Of a stretch of 64,000 nt of DNA, positions 1 to 10,943 are shown piece after piece (positions within the stretch are counted from its first letter, which is position 1; each line of letters opens with the position of its first letter). Where the stretch lies: the NCBI GenBank assembly GCA_035295665.1, contig DATGIQ010000544.1, positions 4,701-68,700 of the forward strand, written 5' to 3'. This stretch comes from DATGIQ01 sp035295665 (GTDB lineage Bacteria; Planctomycetota; Planctomycetia; Gemmatales; Gemmataceae). Below the pieces are notes generated by a model, which saw only the letters and a list, made by a program, of their open reading frames with translations, searched no databases and was not told the DNA's origin. The position numbers and the translations under genes were made by a program.

Positions 1-75
1 ATCCTGTACGGCAGCGTTGCTCTGTTCTGCTTGTTCTTGACAGTTCGCAGTCTGGAGAGTCGACGATGGCGTTGA
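1..75 (+). CDS. C-terminal end of an ABC-2 type transporter permease (partial)
   Basis: The first 24 codons of the window form an open frame ending in TGA at 73-75. The residues are mostly hydrophobic (LYGSVALFCLFLTV) and end in a basic tail (RSLESRRWR), as in a last membrane helix followed by a cytosolic end. The next gene starts at 66 and overlaps it by ten bases, so the two are probably translationally coupled. GldG-like genes normally follow an ABC-2 permease gene of the GldF type, so this is the likely identity, but only the tail is visible and it rests mostly on context. Confidence 0.55.
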   Translation: MLYGSVALFCLFLTVRSLESRRWR

Positions 76-2561
76 CGACGAAATCCCCCTCCCCCTGGTG
101 GGCGCGGCTCCATTTCCTGATCCGCTTCGCCGGGTTGACAGGGGTGGTGTGCGCGGGCATCGGCGTGGCCCTGGGATTCCTCGAAAACATCCTGGATCGG
201 ATCGTGTCGCCGGACCTGCCGGCCGACTGGGAATTTATCCGTGCCACGTTCCCGTTCCTGACGCGGCCGGATATCGGGCCACCACCCCGCTTGACGGTCC
301 AGATAGCGGTCGGCCTCCTGGTTGGCGGGGCGGCCGTGGCCCTGCTCGCGCTGCTCACGGAAATCTTTCGGATCTTGTTCCTCGTGGCCGGCCGGCGGAG
401 CGCATTCGGCCTCAACGCCGCCGTGCAGATCCTCCTTGCCGCCCTTCTGCTTGTGGGGATCAATCTGTATGCCAATACCCATTACCTCCGCCTCGACTGG
501 ACCCGGAAGCGGCTCTTTACTCTGCCGCCGGAAATCCAGGCGCGCTTGGGGCAATTACAGGGCGAGACCACCATCGTGGTCTACGAACGCCACAAGACGT
601 TTGGGCAATTGCAAGACAAGCCGGACGCGTACGATTTCGCGGCCGAACGGAAGGTGGTGGAGAAAATCCATGACCTGGTCGAGCAGTTCCGCGAGCTGGG
701 ACCGCGCTTCCGTGTGGAGGTCCTGGATGTGGAAGAAGAGGGCTTCAATCGGAAGCTCGATGATTTGACTGCGAATGCCAAGGAGCTGCGCACCGCCATC
801 GATCAGGCCACCGAGAACAGCATTTTCATCGCCAGCGGCGATCTGCGCTTACCCAGCCAGCACAGGGTGCAGCGGCTCAGCTTTAACGATTTCTACCAGC
901 TCGATAAGTCGGCCTCCAAGGAGGCCGACGGAGGACACGGCAACCTGGTCCTGCTCTACCAGGGTGTCGAACCGTTTGCTGGGGCCGTGCTCAACATCGA
1001 TGAAAAACGACCCACCATTGGCGTGCTCGTTACCCATGAGCTGTTGACCACGCAAGGAACCGAAGAAATCTTCCAGCTCAAGGGTTTCAAGAAGGCGTTG
1101 ATGGCGCACGGCTTCGATGTGAAGGACGTGATTCTCAAGAAGTGGAGTGAGTTCGCGCCGCCGGAGCCGGCCGTCTACACCTACGACGAAAGCCGTTACG
1201 ACCAGCTCGATGAGGAATTAACTTCCATCGATGCCGACATCAGGAACCTGAATGAACAACTGACTGATCTGGCCAAGGTGCAAGGGGAATGGCAAGCGAA
1301 ATCGCCGGCGGAGCTCACCAAGCTTTACACCAAGGAGCTGAACGGACGAACCATCGACGAAGCGTTGCGGCGCCGGCAGCTCGCATTTTGGCAACAAAAC
1401 GAGGCGATTTTGAAAGCGCTCCGCAACCAGTATCAAGAGGATCGGGAAGCCACGGCCAAGGAAAAAGCCACGCTCCATGTCGATGTCACGGCTGAGCAGC
1501 GGCGGATCGCCGATCTCAAGGCCAAGCTCGCGCGGGCAATTGCGGATTGTGACCTTCTGTTCATTCCGCGCTATACGATCCGCAATCTCCTTTCCGGGTT
1601 CACGATCCCCAATCAGATCCATCGCCTCGATGAATCCCAGGCGGCGGCCATTCGGGACTTCCTCAAGGCCGGCAAACCGGTGTTGGCGTGTTTTGGTCCG
1701 AGCAACATGCCACCCGGCGAACGGATGATGCCGGGCACCGAAGGACCCGATGACGTGGAGCGCGATCTCAGTCAGCTTGGCATTCGCTTTGGCAAGCAAA
1801 CGATCCTGTTCAATGTCGAGAGCAAGGCGTTCGCCGAGCGCCGCTCCAATCCGTTCGCCGCGGGAGCAAACGTGGAAGTTCCTCCCCTCGAGTTCGAGGG
1901 GGCCGGAGAAGCCACCCGAGCCGTACTGAAGCTCGGTACGCCGCCGTTGCCCCCCAATCCGCTCGGCCAGGCCATGAAGATCGCTGCCCATAGCTTTGGC
2001 ACGAGCGATCTCCCGTTGCGGGTGCAGTATCCCCGGCCGGTTTACTATCAACCGGCCAAGGGTCAAAACCTGGCGTTTGAGCCGGAATTCCTCATGACCA
2101 ATGCCGCGAGCTGGAACGAAGAACAACCGTTCCCGACCCGCGAACGGAGCATCCCCCGCTTCGAGCCGCCCAAGGCCGACGATGCCAGCAAGGGCACGCT
2201 CGATGAAAAACGCCGCGGCCCCTTTCCCATTGGCGTGGCGGTCGAAGCCCCGTTGCCTGCCGAATGGTATGCCGAGCAAAGCAACCAGCCGGCCACCGTT
2301 CGGGTGGCCGCCATCGGCAGCGGGCACATCTTCGTTGGGCCGGAGCTGTCGCCGGCCAAGGAAGAATTGCTCCTCGATACCTGTAATTGGCTGCTTGGCC
2401 GCGAGAATCTGTTGCGGCGGTCGGACCAGGTTTGGTCCTTCCCCCGCGTTGCCTCGAGCCCACGGGAGCACTCGTTGTGGAACTGGGGCGTCTGGCTTGG
2501 CTTGCCCAGCTTGTCCTTGTATTTCGGACTCGTCGTGCTCATGGGCCGGCGTTTACGCTGA
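66..2561 (+). CDS. GldG-like ABC-type transport system accessory protein
   Basis: An 831-residue membrane protein. Hydrophobic segments lie near residues 15-40, 80-105 and 117-137. They are followed by the family signature of a helix leading into YLRLDWTRKRLFTLPPE, where GldG proteins have an RLDLT-type motif. The centre (about 380-500) is strongly charged and looks like a coiled coil, and a last membrane helix lies near 805-825. GldG forms part of an ABC complex for gliding in Bacteroidetes; in planctomycetes the paralogues are of unknown export function. It overlaps the permease tail and is followed 27 bases later by the DUF4340 gene, a common trio. ATG start at 66 preceded by GGAGAG. Confidence 0.8.
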   Translation: MALTTKSPSPWWARLHFLIRFAGLTGVVCAGIGVALGFLENILDRIVSPDLPADWEFIRATFPFLTRPDIGPPPRLTVQIAVGLLVGGAAVALLALLTEIFRILFLVAGRRSAFGLNAAVQILLAALLLVGINLYANTHYLRLDWTRKRLFTLPPEIQARLGQLQGETTIVVYERHKTFGQLQDKPDAYDFAAERKVVEKIHDLVEQFRELGPRFRVEVLDVEEEGFNRKLDDLTANAKELRTAIDQATENSIFIASGDLRLPSQHRVQRLSFNDFYQLDKSASKEADGGHGNLVLLYQGVEPFAGAVLNIDEKRPTIGVLVTHELLTTQGTEEIFQLKGFKKALMAHGFDVKDVILKKWSEFAPPEPAVYTYDESRYDQLDEELTSIDADIRNLNEQLTDLAKVQGEWQAKSPAELTKLYTKELNGRTIDEALRRRQLAFWQQNEAILKALRNQYQEDREATAKEKATLHVDVTAEQRRIADLKAKLARAIADCDLLFIPRYTIRNLLSGFTIPNQIHRLDESQAAAIRDFLKAGKPVLACFGPSNMPPGERMMPGTEGPDDVERDLSQLGIRFGKQTILFNVESKAFAERRSNPFAAGANVEVPPLEFEGAGEATRAVLKLGTPPLPPNPLGQAMKIAAHSFGTSDLPLRVQYPRPVYYQPAKGQNLAFEPEFLMTNAASWNEEQPFPTRERSIPRFEPPKADDASKGTLDEKRRGPFPIGVAVEAPLPAEWYAEQSNQPATVRVAAIGSGHIFVGPELSPAKEELLLDTCNWLLGRENLLRRSDQVWSFPRVASSPREHSLWNWGVWLGLPSLSLYFGLVVLMGRRLR

Positions 2562-2588
2562 ACGGCTCCTGGGAGGAGAGGGCCTGCG

Positions 2589-5500
2589 ATGAATTACAAG
2601 ACCACGCTTGTGCTCCTGGCCTTCATTGCCGCCGGGGCAGTTGTCTATTGGCTGGGACCCGACGTTTCGCCCTGGCTTGGCCTAGCCCCCGCCCAGCCAA
2701 GCAGCACCGACGCCGGGACGCTCCGTACCTTGCAAGCTCTGACGGCCGATAACCTCGAACGGATCGAGATCCAGCAGGGACAGCGTGCCGTCGTGCTGGA
2801 GCGTGGCCCGGGCGGCGAATGGACTCTTCCCGGCAAATGGCCGGCACGGAAGGCGGAGGTCGACGATCTGGTTCAACTTCTCACGCATCTGCGCTCCCGA
2901 TTCCTGCCTCTTCCACTTGGGGATCCTGCCGAGCTGGCGCGGTTCGGGCTTGGCCATCCGCCAGTCCTTGTCACCGTCCGCGTGGGCAACACCAGTCACC
3001 GGCTGGCCTTCGGGGAAGAGCCTGGCGGGAGCAATCGCTTCTCCCGTCCCACCTACCTGCGGCTCGACGATAACCCGGAAGTGCTACGCCTGGCTCCCGG
3101 CTTGGTAGCTGCGCTGGACCGGCCGCAGGACCATTACCAGCAACGGCGCCTCTTCCCCAGCGAACGTGTCGCCCAGGACGGCGATTCCCAAGAAAAGTTG
3201 GACCGCCTCGTAGCTCAGGCCGTGGCCGTGAAAGGACCAACCGGTCATTTCCGGATCGCCAGGGCGAGCGCGGATTGGCAGCTGGAAGACCCGGTTCAGG
3301 ACAACGTCGACCCGGAAAAGCTGAAGGGGATCCTGAACGCCGTTCCGGACATCTGGGCCGAGCAGTTCGTGGACAATTCTAAAAAAGATTTTGCCGAATA
3401 CGGCCTGAAGGAACCGGAGCAGATGTTGCAGGTAACCCGCCCAACTGGAGAAACCACGCTGTTGATCGGCAAGCCTTCGCAGACAAGGACCCGAACCATC
3501 ACCCGGCCCGCCCCGAGTCTTGGGGGACCGCCCCTGCCGCCCCAGCGTGAGGTGATCCACGATGAATACCGCTACGCCAAACTGAAGGACAACGACCAGA
3601 TCTTCGAAATCAAGGCCGATCGGCTCAAAGACGTGTTTGTCGCCGCCGACAGCCTGCGTGACGCTAACCTGGCGCGGTTTCACAGCCAGGATGCCCGCCG
3701 CCTGGAAATCAACCAGGAGGGCCAGACCATCCTCCTGGTGAAGGAGAAAGAGAAATGGCGTTTGCAAGAGCCGCTGCAAGCAGATGCCGACCGTGCCGCC
3801 ATCACCGAGCTGCTTGACAAGCTTTCCAATCTGCAAGCCCGCGACAAGGATGTGATCGATCACGCGGATGCAATGACGTATGGGTTGGATAAGCCCACAG
3901 CAACGATGCAGGTGACGGTTGAAGAAGAGAACAAGAGCGAGAGAGAGCCCAAGGGCAACAAGACCAAGCAGTTCACGTTCGACCTGGGCAAGCACGACAA
4001 GGACAAGGCCAAGCTCTATGTACGGGTGGCCGATCGGGAGCGCATCAACGCGGTCGAAGACAGCCTCCTGAAACTGGTCCAGCGTCCCGCTCTGGCGTAT
4101 CGACCCCTCCAGCTCTTGCAATACACGGCCCACGACATCCAGGAGCTGCGCGTTCGCAAGGGAGAAGAGGAATACCATCTGAAACGGGCAGACCAAGGTT
4201 GGAGAATTGGCGGACCGTTTGACGCAGACGCCCCGGCCGACCAGGTCCGGCCGATGATCGAAGAACTGGCGACACTCCGCTGCGAGCGCTATGCGGCCCC
4301 GGCTGCCGCTGACCTGGCCGCATATGGCCTTGATCAGCCCATTCTGCGTTTGACGCTAATCACGGCCAAGAATGGTGATCCCAAAGGAGAGACACAGTCG
4401 CGCACACTGCTGGTCGGCAAGCCGACCGAGGCCAATGGCCAAGCGCGTTTTGCCAAGTTGGAGGAGGATCCGGCGGTCTTCGTCCTGGCCGCCAAGAGCG
4501 TGACCGCGGTGGACCACGCTGCTCTCGATCTGCTTGATCGACAGCTCCTTGCCTTGCAGCTAGACACGATCCAGCAAATTCAACAAAAGCGGGACGGCGG
4601 CACGCTAACTCTGGAACGCAAAGATGCGCAGTGGCAGGTGGTAGAGCCGCCGGTCGCGCCATTTGTCGCGGACCGTGGAACGATGACTGCCGTGTTGGGC
4701 GCGTGGTCGAATCTGCGTGCCCAGCGGGTTGCCGCTTACGGACCCCAGGTGGACCTATCCCGCTATGGTCTCGACAAGCCAGCCGCGCGAATTACCATCA
4801 CCCTGAAGCCGGCTGCCCACAGCGACAAGGCTGCCAAACCATCGGAGCATACGGTGCTTCTCGGCAACACGATTGCCGACTCTCCAGGCGATCGATTCGC
4901 CCGCGTGGATGATCGGCCGGGTGTCTTCGTACTGGCTGCCGAGCTGGCGAATGATCTCACGCATGGGTATCTCGATTTCGTGGACCGGACCGTGTTTCAG
5001 TTTGACGCGGCCAAGGTGACGTCCATTGAGCGGCGTATGGGAAACGAGAGCCTGGAAATCATCAAACGCGATAAGGCTTGGCAATTGGTAAAGCCAGGTG
5101 ATCATACCGCGGATGCTCCGGCGCTGGATGAAATCATCGGCCAACTTGGCCAGTTGCGTGCCAAGCGCGTGGCTGCCTACCCAGCCAAGGAGATAGCACC
5201 GTTTCAGCTCGATGAGCCCGTGGCTACCCTGACTGTCCGGATTGCGGGTGCCGACGGCAAGCCGGAAGAGCGTCTCCTGAAGATCGGCAAGGCCGTTGAA
5301 GAAGCGAAAGCGGACGGAGATCGCTTCGCAGCCGCGGGAGAGGGGACGATGGTATTTGTGCTTCCCGGAAGTTTGGCACGGCGGCTGACTGCTCCGCCCC
5401 TCCAGTTTCAGGATCGAAATCTCGCCCATTTCGGCGCTGCCGATCGCGCCATTCTGGAACGTGATCGCCGCAAGGCCACGTTTGCGAAAGTGGATGGCAC

Positions 5501-6266
5501 GTGGAAGCTGATGGAGCCCGTGGAGACCGAAACTGAGCAATCCGAATTGGAAGAATTCGTGAACGCGGCAGCTCACCTCCGTGCCGACGAGTTGGTGGCC
5601 GACAAGCCAGCCGATCTAAAGCCCTATGGCCTCGATCGGCCCCCGATCCGGTGGCGTTTTCAGAGCGGCGACAAGGAACTGCTGAATCTCTGGATTGGCG
5701 GACGGGAAAAGCACGGCTCGCGCTGCTATGCGAAATTAGCGGATCGGGACATGGTCTTTCTACTCAGCCCTCAACTGACGACCGAAGCCGAGGGTGAGTA
5801 CCGCAAGCGAGCCTTCTGGGCCCCCCTGGATGCGGTGCAGGTCGAGAAGCTCAGCTACGGCTATCCAGACAAGTCTTTTGTTCTGGAAAAGGTGGAGAAC
5901 GATTGGCACATCGCAGGCAAACCCGATTCCAAGGTTCAACCAGAAGCGATCCGCGAAACCCTCGATGCACTTGCGGGATTAAAAGCAGCACGGTACGTGA
6001 TGGATAAGAATGCAGACCTGAAGTTGTTTGGCTTGGAGCCGCCACAATTGATTCTGGAAATCCACACCCGTACAGGAACCCGGCGACTCGACATCGGCCG
6101 CCCCGAAGGCGAATCGAAACGCCGCTACGCCCATGTCCTAGAATCAGACAACTCGGCCGTGTTCATCATTTCTGAGGCCGACGCCGGCCGGATCCTGAGG
6201 CCATTGGGCGGATTTCTTCAGCACGAACCAAAGGCATCCGGTCCGTCCACTGCAACTCCCCATTAA
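2589..6266 (+). CDS. Giant DUF4340 repeat protein
   Basis: A 1225-residue protein with an N-terminal hydrophobic segment (about residues 5-25, a signal anchor) and a long soluble part, probably outside the membrane. It is built from about eight copies of a unit of some 150 residues. Each unit has a (Y/F)GL-x-x-P type motif, for example FGLGHPP, YGLKEPE, YGLDKPT, YGLDQPI, YGLDKPA, YGLDRPP and FGLEPPQ, with FQLDEPV in the fifth place. This matches DUF4340, which often follows GldG-like genes. Most family members I know are far shorter, so the repeat expansion is unusual. ATG at 2589 follows GGGAGGAGAGGG. Function unknown; probably a partner of the upstream ABC system. Confidence 0.8.
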   Translation: MNYKTTLVLLAFIAAGAVVYWLGPDVSPWLGLAPAQPSSTDAGTLRTLQALTADNLERIEIQQGQRAVVLERGPGGEWTLPGKWPARKAEVDDLVQLLTHLRSRFLPLPLGDPAELARFGLGHPPVLVTVRVGNTSHRLAFGEEPGGSNRFSRPTYLRLDDNPEVLRLAPGLVAALDRPQDHYQQRRLFPSERVAQDGDSQEKLDRLVAQAVAVKGPTGHFRIARASADWQLEDPVQDNVDPEKLKGILNAVPDIWAEQFVDNSKKDFAEYGLKEPEQMLQVTRPTGETTLLIGKPSQTRTRTITRPAPSLGGPPLPPQREVIHDEYRYAKLKDNDQIFEIKADRLKDVFVAADSLRDANLARFHSQDARRLEINQEGQTILLVKEKEKWRLQEPLQADADRAAITELLDKLSNLQARDKDVIDHADAMTYGLDKPTATMQVTVEEENKSEREPKGNKTKQFTFDLGKHDKDKAKLYVRVADRERINAVEDSLLKLVQRPALAYRPLQLLQYTAHDIQELRVRKGEEEYHLKRADQGWRIGGPFDADAPADQVRPMIEELATLRCERYAAPAAADLAAYGLDQPILRLTLITAKNGDPKGETQSRTLLVGKPTEANGQARFAKLEEDPAVFVLAAKSVTAVDHAALDLLDRQLLALQLDTIQQIQQKRDGGTLTLERKDAQWQVVEPPVAPFVADRGTMTAVLGAWSNLRAQRVAAYGPQVDLSRYGLDKPAARITITLKPAAHSDKAAKPSEHTVLLGNTIADSPGDRFARVDDRPGVFVLAAELANDLTHGYLDFVDRTVFQFDAAKVTSIERRMGNESLEIIKRDKAWQLVKPGDHTADAPALDEIIGQLGQLRAKRVAAYPAKEIAPFQLDEPVATLTVRIAGADGKPEERLLKIGKAVEEAKADGDRFAAAGEGTMVFVLPGSLARRLTAPPLQFQDRNLAHFGAADRAILERDRRKATFAKVDGTWKLMEPVETETEQSELEEFVNAAAHLRADELVADKPADLKPYGLDRPPIRWRFQSGDKELLNLWIGGREKHGSRCYAKLADRDMVFLLSPQLTTEAEGEYRKRAFWAPLDAVQVEKLSYGYPDKSFVLEKVENDWHIAGKPDSKVQPEAIRETLDALAGLKAARYVMDKNADLKLFGLEPPQLILEIHTRTGTRRLDIGRPEGESKRRYAHVLESDNSAVFIISEADAGRILRPLGGFLQHEPKASGPSTATPH

Positions 6267-6297
6267 CGAGCAAAAGCTGGCTCTAAAAGACGTGACG

Positions 6298-6340
6298 GCA
6301 CGGGGTGAAGCCGAGACTCGCAATCGGCTTTACCCCGTGC
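6298..6340 (+). terminator. Hairpin after the DUF4340 gene, possible terminator
   Basis: A 17-base arm at 6298-6314 (GCACGGGGTGAAGCCGA) pairs with 6324-6340 with one mismatch across a 9-base loop. It lies 32 bases after the stop codon. There is no T tract after it, so it may be an RNA-stabilising hairpin rather than an intrinsic terminator. Confidence 0.5.
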
Positions 6341-7084
6341 CTACGCGGGAGGGTCGGGACGGGAGGAATTTGGCTTTCGCCAATCAGGTATTTGGGACTC
6401 GCAACCAAACCCTGATGGTTATGTGGTTGAGCAACAACCGTGCCGGTCATGTCTCGAAAAATGTCGTTCTGCAGCGATTTTTCCTAAATCCATTTGTCAA
6501 AACGTCTTGCAGAAAAGAAATGTCGGCTCAACCTTCATCACACGGGTGAGCACGGATGAACCTGGGAATGCAGGTGCGCGAATCTGCAACAACCGGGTGC
6601 GGTATTTCGCGCCACTCTGATGCGTCCTACTCCAATGTCGCAGCGGTGCCGGCGGTCCAACGGATGTAGATCGGATGTTGATTTTCGGAAATACCAGTGT
6701 AAACCTCTGTTAATTGACGTTAACATTCATGAATTAGTGGTCAAGTAATTCATCTGGTGCAGTGCTGGCGTTTTCGTTTTGTAAATTACTTTATGAGCAT
6801 TGCTTACGGCGCAATAGCCGAGCTCACGGGGAAATGCAAATGGATTATTCTGGGAGATGAGAATGGCTTTGGCCTGAAAAGTGCATTACAAGACCGGCGA
6901 CCGTCGGATACCGGCGCCATGGTCTCTCGGTCCCGTAAAAGCCCGGGTGGCTCTCCTCGGTGCGAGCTGCTCAACAACCGATGGCTTTCTGAACTCCGTT
7001 GTTTTGAAAGGCATTGGGAGTGCCTGGTGGGCGGTGAGTGGAAGCAGCGGGCCAGCTACCACTCACCGCTCACTTCGATTTTTG
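6341..7084. other. Intergenic region without a convincing gene
   Basis: This 744-base stretch has only short overlapping frames without recognisable protein features. It is richer in A and T around 6690-6800, where GTTAA and TTAAC flank 6709-6724 and ATGAATTA is repeated inverted nearby. These could be promoter or operator sequences, but no gene follows them on the plus strand. Confidence 0.4.
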
Positions 7085-8434
<1,350 letters not shown>

Positions 8435-8442
8435 AGCACCGC

Positions 8443-8976
8443 TCAGGCGGTCAAATCGACTTTGAACAGCGCCTGCCCAAATTCCACCGGTTGCTGGTTT
8501 TCCACGAGAATTTCCTTGATGATGCCGGTGCAATCGGCGGTGATTTCGTTGAAAATCTTCATCGCCTCGATGACACACACGACGGTGCTCGGCGTGACGC
8601 GGGCACCGACACGGACAAAGGGCTCGGCATCGGGGCTGGGGGCGCTATAAAACGTGCCCGGCGTCGGACTCTTGATGTGATGAACCGACGACGCAGCGTC
8701 CGCGGGCGGCGCAGCTGCCGGGGAGGCGGGCGGGGATGCCGGCGGCGGAGCTGTCGGCGGCGGAGCCGAAGGGGGCGCAACGACGATTTCGCGCGCACCG
8801 CGCCGGAGCCGAATCCGCAACTCCCCCTCGCGCAAATCAATCTCACTCAGATCGTGCTGGCTCATCAGCCCGACCAGGTACTTGATCGTTCGCACATCGA
8901 AGGGGCTGGGAGTTTTCGCCGCGTCTTCCGCCACCAGAGCACCTTCTTGGTGAGTGTTGCGGGTTGCGTGAACCAT
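8443..8976 (-). CDS. accB: Biotin carboxyl carrier protein of acetyl-CoA carboxylase
   Basis: A 177-residue carrier with an N-terminal helical part, a proline-alanine-rich linker (about residues 75-105) and a C-terminal biotinyl domain. The biotinylation site is [11 protein letters not shown], with the modified lysine near residue 144. The preferred ATG at 8976 overlaps the TGA of the peptidase gene (TGATG), suggesting coupling; a TTG one codon earlier is the other option. It passes carboxybiotin from AccC to the carboxyltransferase, which is not in this window. Confidence 0.95.
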   Translation of the reverse strand: MVHATRNTHQEGALVAEDAAKTPSPFDVRTIKYLVGLMSQHDLSEIDLREGELRIRLRRGAREIVVAPPSAPPPTAPPPASPPASPAAAPPADAASSVHHIKSPTPGTFYSAPSPDAEPFVRVGARVTPSTVVCVIEAMKIFNEITADCTGIIKEILVENQQPVEFGQALFKVDLTA

Positions 8977-10121
8977 CAACCATCAAAAATCAAGAACCGC
9001 AAATCCTTCGTCACGGTCGTCAGTACTTCGCAGCCATCTGGGGTGACCAAGACATCATCTTCGATTCGCACGCCGCCCCACCCCGGCAGGTAGATTCCCG
9101 GTTCGACCGTGACCACCATCCCCGGTTGCAGAATAACCGCCGAGTTCGGCCGTAGACTGGGCGCTTCGTGAACCTGAAGCCCCAGGCCATGCCCCAGACC
9201 GTGGCCGAAAAACTCACCCAGGCCGGCCTCCGCGATCACTGCGCGGGCCGCAGCGTCGACCTCTTGTCCTTGAACGCCGGGACGGATCTGGCCCAACGCT
9301 CGCTGCTGGGCACGCAGCACGATCTCATAAATCGCTTCCAGCTTCGTCGCGCCGTGTTCCCCCCCCGCCGACGGCGCGAAGGCTGAATTTTTACGGGGAG
9401 CGAGAACCCGTGTCAAGTCACTTTTGTAAAACCGGCCGCTGGCGCCCCAATCCACCAAGAGCAACTCGGCCCCGGCCACCGTCCGTTCCGTGGGAGGAGC
9501 ATGGGGCAATGCGGCACGCTCGCCGACGGCCACAATGCTCGGAAAACTCGTGCCATGGCCGCCACAACGGCGAACATATTGCTCCAGGGCATCGCACAGA
9601 ACCTTTTCGGTATCTTCGGGGCGGAGCAAGGCGCGGAATGCGTCGAAGGCCCGCTCAGCGATATGGATCGCTTCCCGGATTTGGGCGATCTCGGACGGAT
9701 CCTTGAGGACGCGAAGTTTCTCCACGCATTCCCGCGTTGCCTTCCAGGTCACCGTGGGCGCCAGCTCACGCAGCGTTTCCCAATCGCCGACGGACAGATG
9801 CCCCTTCTCAAAACCGAGCGATCGAAATCCAAGCATCCGTACTGCCTCGGCCGTGGCTTGCAGAAGAGTTTGGGCCGTGGGGCGAATCTGCACGTCAAGT
9901 CCCGGACATTCCTCGGCGATTTGCTTCGTGAAGCGGGCGTCACTGACCAGGAGAGCCCGTTCGCAGCCCAGCATCAGAAAGCTGCTTTCCCCACTGAACC
10001 CGGTCAGATACGTCACGTTGACCGGGTTCGTGATGAGCATCGCCTCCAGCTCTTGCTCGGAAAGCATCTGCGCTAGCCGTTGACGGCGCTGAGCGGCATA
10101 ATTCACCGATGGGGATTCCAC
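8976..10121 (-). CDS. M24-family Xaa-Pro aminopeptidase-like metallopeptidase
   Basis: A 381-residue protein with a creatinase-type N-terminal domain (NPVNVTYLTGFSGESS) and a C-terminal pita-bread metallopeptidase domain. Metal ligands are visible as the Asp of LLVDWGAS, the Asp of YKSDLTR, the His of FFGHGLGHGLG, and the Glu residues of VTVEPGIYLPG and VRIEDDVLVT. It probably removes N-terminal residues before proline in the cytosol. GTG at 10121 is the first start; GTG at 10106 is an alternative. In many bacteria such a gene is followed by efp and accBC; here accB follows directly and efp is absent. Confidence 0.88.
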   Translation of the reverse strand: MESPSVNYAAQRRQRLAQMLSEQELEAMLITNPVNVTYLTGFSGESSFLMLGCERALLVSDARFTKQIAEECPGLDVQIRPTAQTLLQATAEAVRMLGFRSLGFEKGHLSVGDWETLRELAPTVTWKATRECVEKLRVLKDPSEIAQIREAIHIAERAFDAFRALLRPEDTEKVLCDALEQYVRRCGGHGTSFPSIVAVGERAALPHAPPTERTVAGAELLLVDWGASGRFYKSDLTRVLAPRKNSAFAPSAGGEHGATKLEAIYEIVLRAQQRALGQIRPGVQGQEVDAAARAVIAEAGLGEFFGHGLGHGLGLQVHEAPSLRPNSAVILQPGMVVTVEPGIYLPGWGGVRIEDDVLVTPDGCEVLTTVTKDLRFLIFDG

Positions 10122-10281
10122 GAGCGCGTGACTCCGTTGGCGGCAAACCTCGGAAGGGCTGATCGCAAAGCCATGATTTTACTCCGCGCCGCTATTTCGG
10201 CCAGGCACTTGTTTCGACTCCGAAGGGCTGTAAACTGCCCTCTTCGATCGCCTCGGCTCCGCTGAATCGGAGAGCCCTGTC

Positions 10282-10857
10282 ATGGCTGCCTCATTGCCGG
10301 ACAAGCCGATCCTTCCCGATTCGCCTGCTCGGGATGGTCCGAACCAAAGCCCAGGAGAACGCCGGCCCAGGGCGGAACTGGAGGAAGTCGATCTTTGGTG
10401 GGGCTCCTATGCGGGCCGCGCCATGCTGCCGGGCTTTTTGCTCTGTCTGCTGCTGACGATTTTTCTTTTGGCGATGGAGTGGTACCTGGGGCGCCGTCAA
10501 GCACGCTCCGACCTGATTTCTTCCGCAGTCCTGGGCGTGGCCGGCGCGTCGTGGCTCTTCGAGGGTACGCGGTGGGTCTACCGGATGACCGCGCTCAATT
10601 ACCGGCTGACGAATCGCCGGCTCCTGTACATGCACGGCTTCAAACTGCCGGAAAGCTGGGCGATCGAACTACGTCAGATTACGGACGTCTCCGTGATGTC
10701 CGGGCCGATCGAACGATTCCTCGGTGTCGGTCGGATCGTGGTCCAGACAGGGGGCGATAAGCCCGGGTCCGTGGTATTGGAAGGCGTATGGCACCCGTAC
10801 CGCATCGCCCGGATCATCCGCCGCCGAGTACGGCAAGCACGTGCTGGCAGCCCATAA
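10282..10857 (+). CDS. PH-domain (bPH2) membrane protein
   Basis: A 191-residue protein with a polar N-terminus, two hydrophobic segments (about residues 50-70 and 78-97) and a C-terminal bacterial pleckstrin-like domain. The pattern YRLTNRRLLYMHG, followed by IELRQITDVSV and LGVGRIVVQT, is typical of the bPH2/YdbS family. It is probably anchored in the cytoplasmic membrane. ATG at 10282 is the only good start. It stands alone, divergent from the peptidase-accBC operon. No specific function can be assigned. Confidence 0.75.
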   Translation: MAASLPDKPILPDSPARDGPNQSPGERRPRAELEEVDLWWGSYAGRAMLPGFLLCLLLTIFLLAMEWYLGRRQARSDLISSAVLGVAGASWLFEGTRWVYRMTALNYRLTNRRLLYMHGFKLPESWAIELRQITDVSVMSGPIERFLGVGRIVVQTGGDKPGSVVLEGVWHPYRIARIIRRRVRQARAGSP

Positions 10858-10943
10858 GCGCGCGGCGGGTGGCGGGAGAAGAAGACAGGGATGCGCAAGC
10901 GATGGCTCGGCTTTCTGTTCCCGCCACCCGCCACGCTCTCCCG

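Noticed and set aside
1218..2471. Long minus-strand frame of 417 codons inside the GldG-like gene
   Set aside because: It is antisense to a clear protein, has no family features, and arises from GC-rich codon bias.
3084..4196. Minus-strand frame of 370 codons inside the DUF4340 gene
   Set aside because: Antisense shadow of a repeat protein with clear family motifs on the plus strand.
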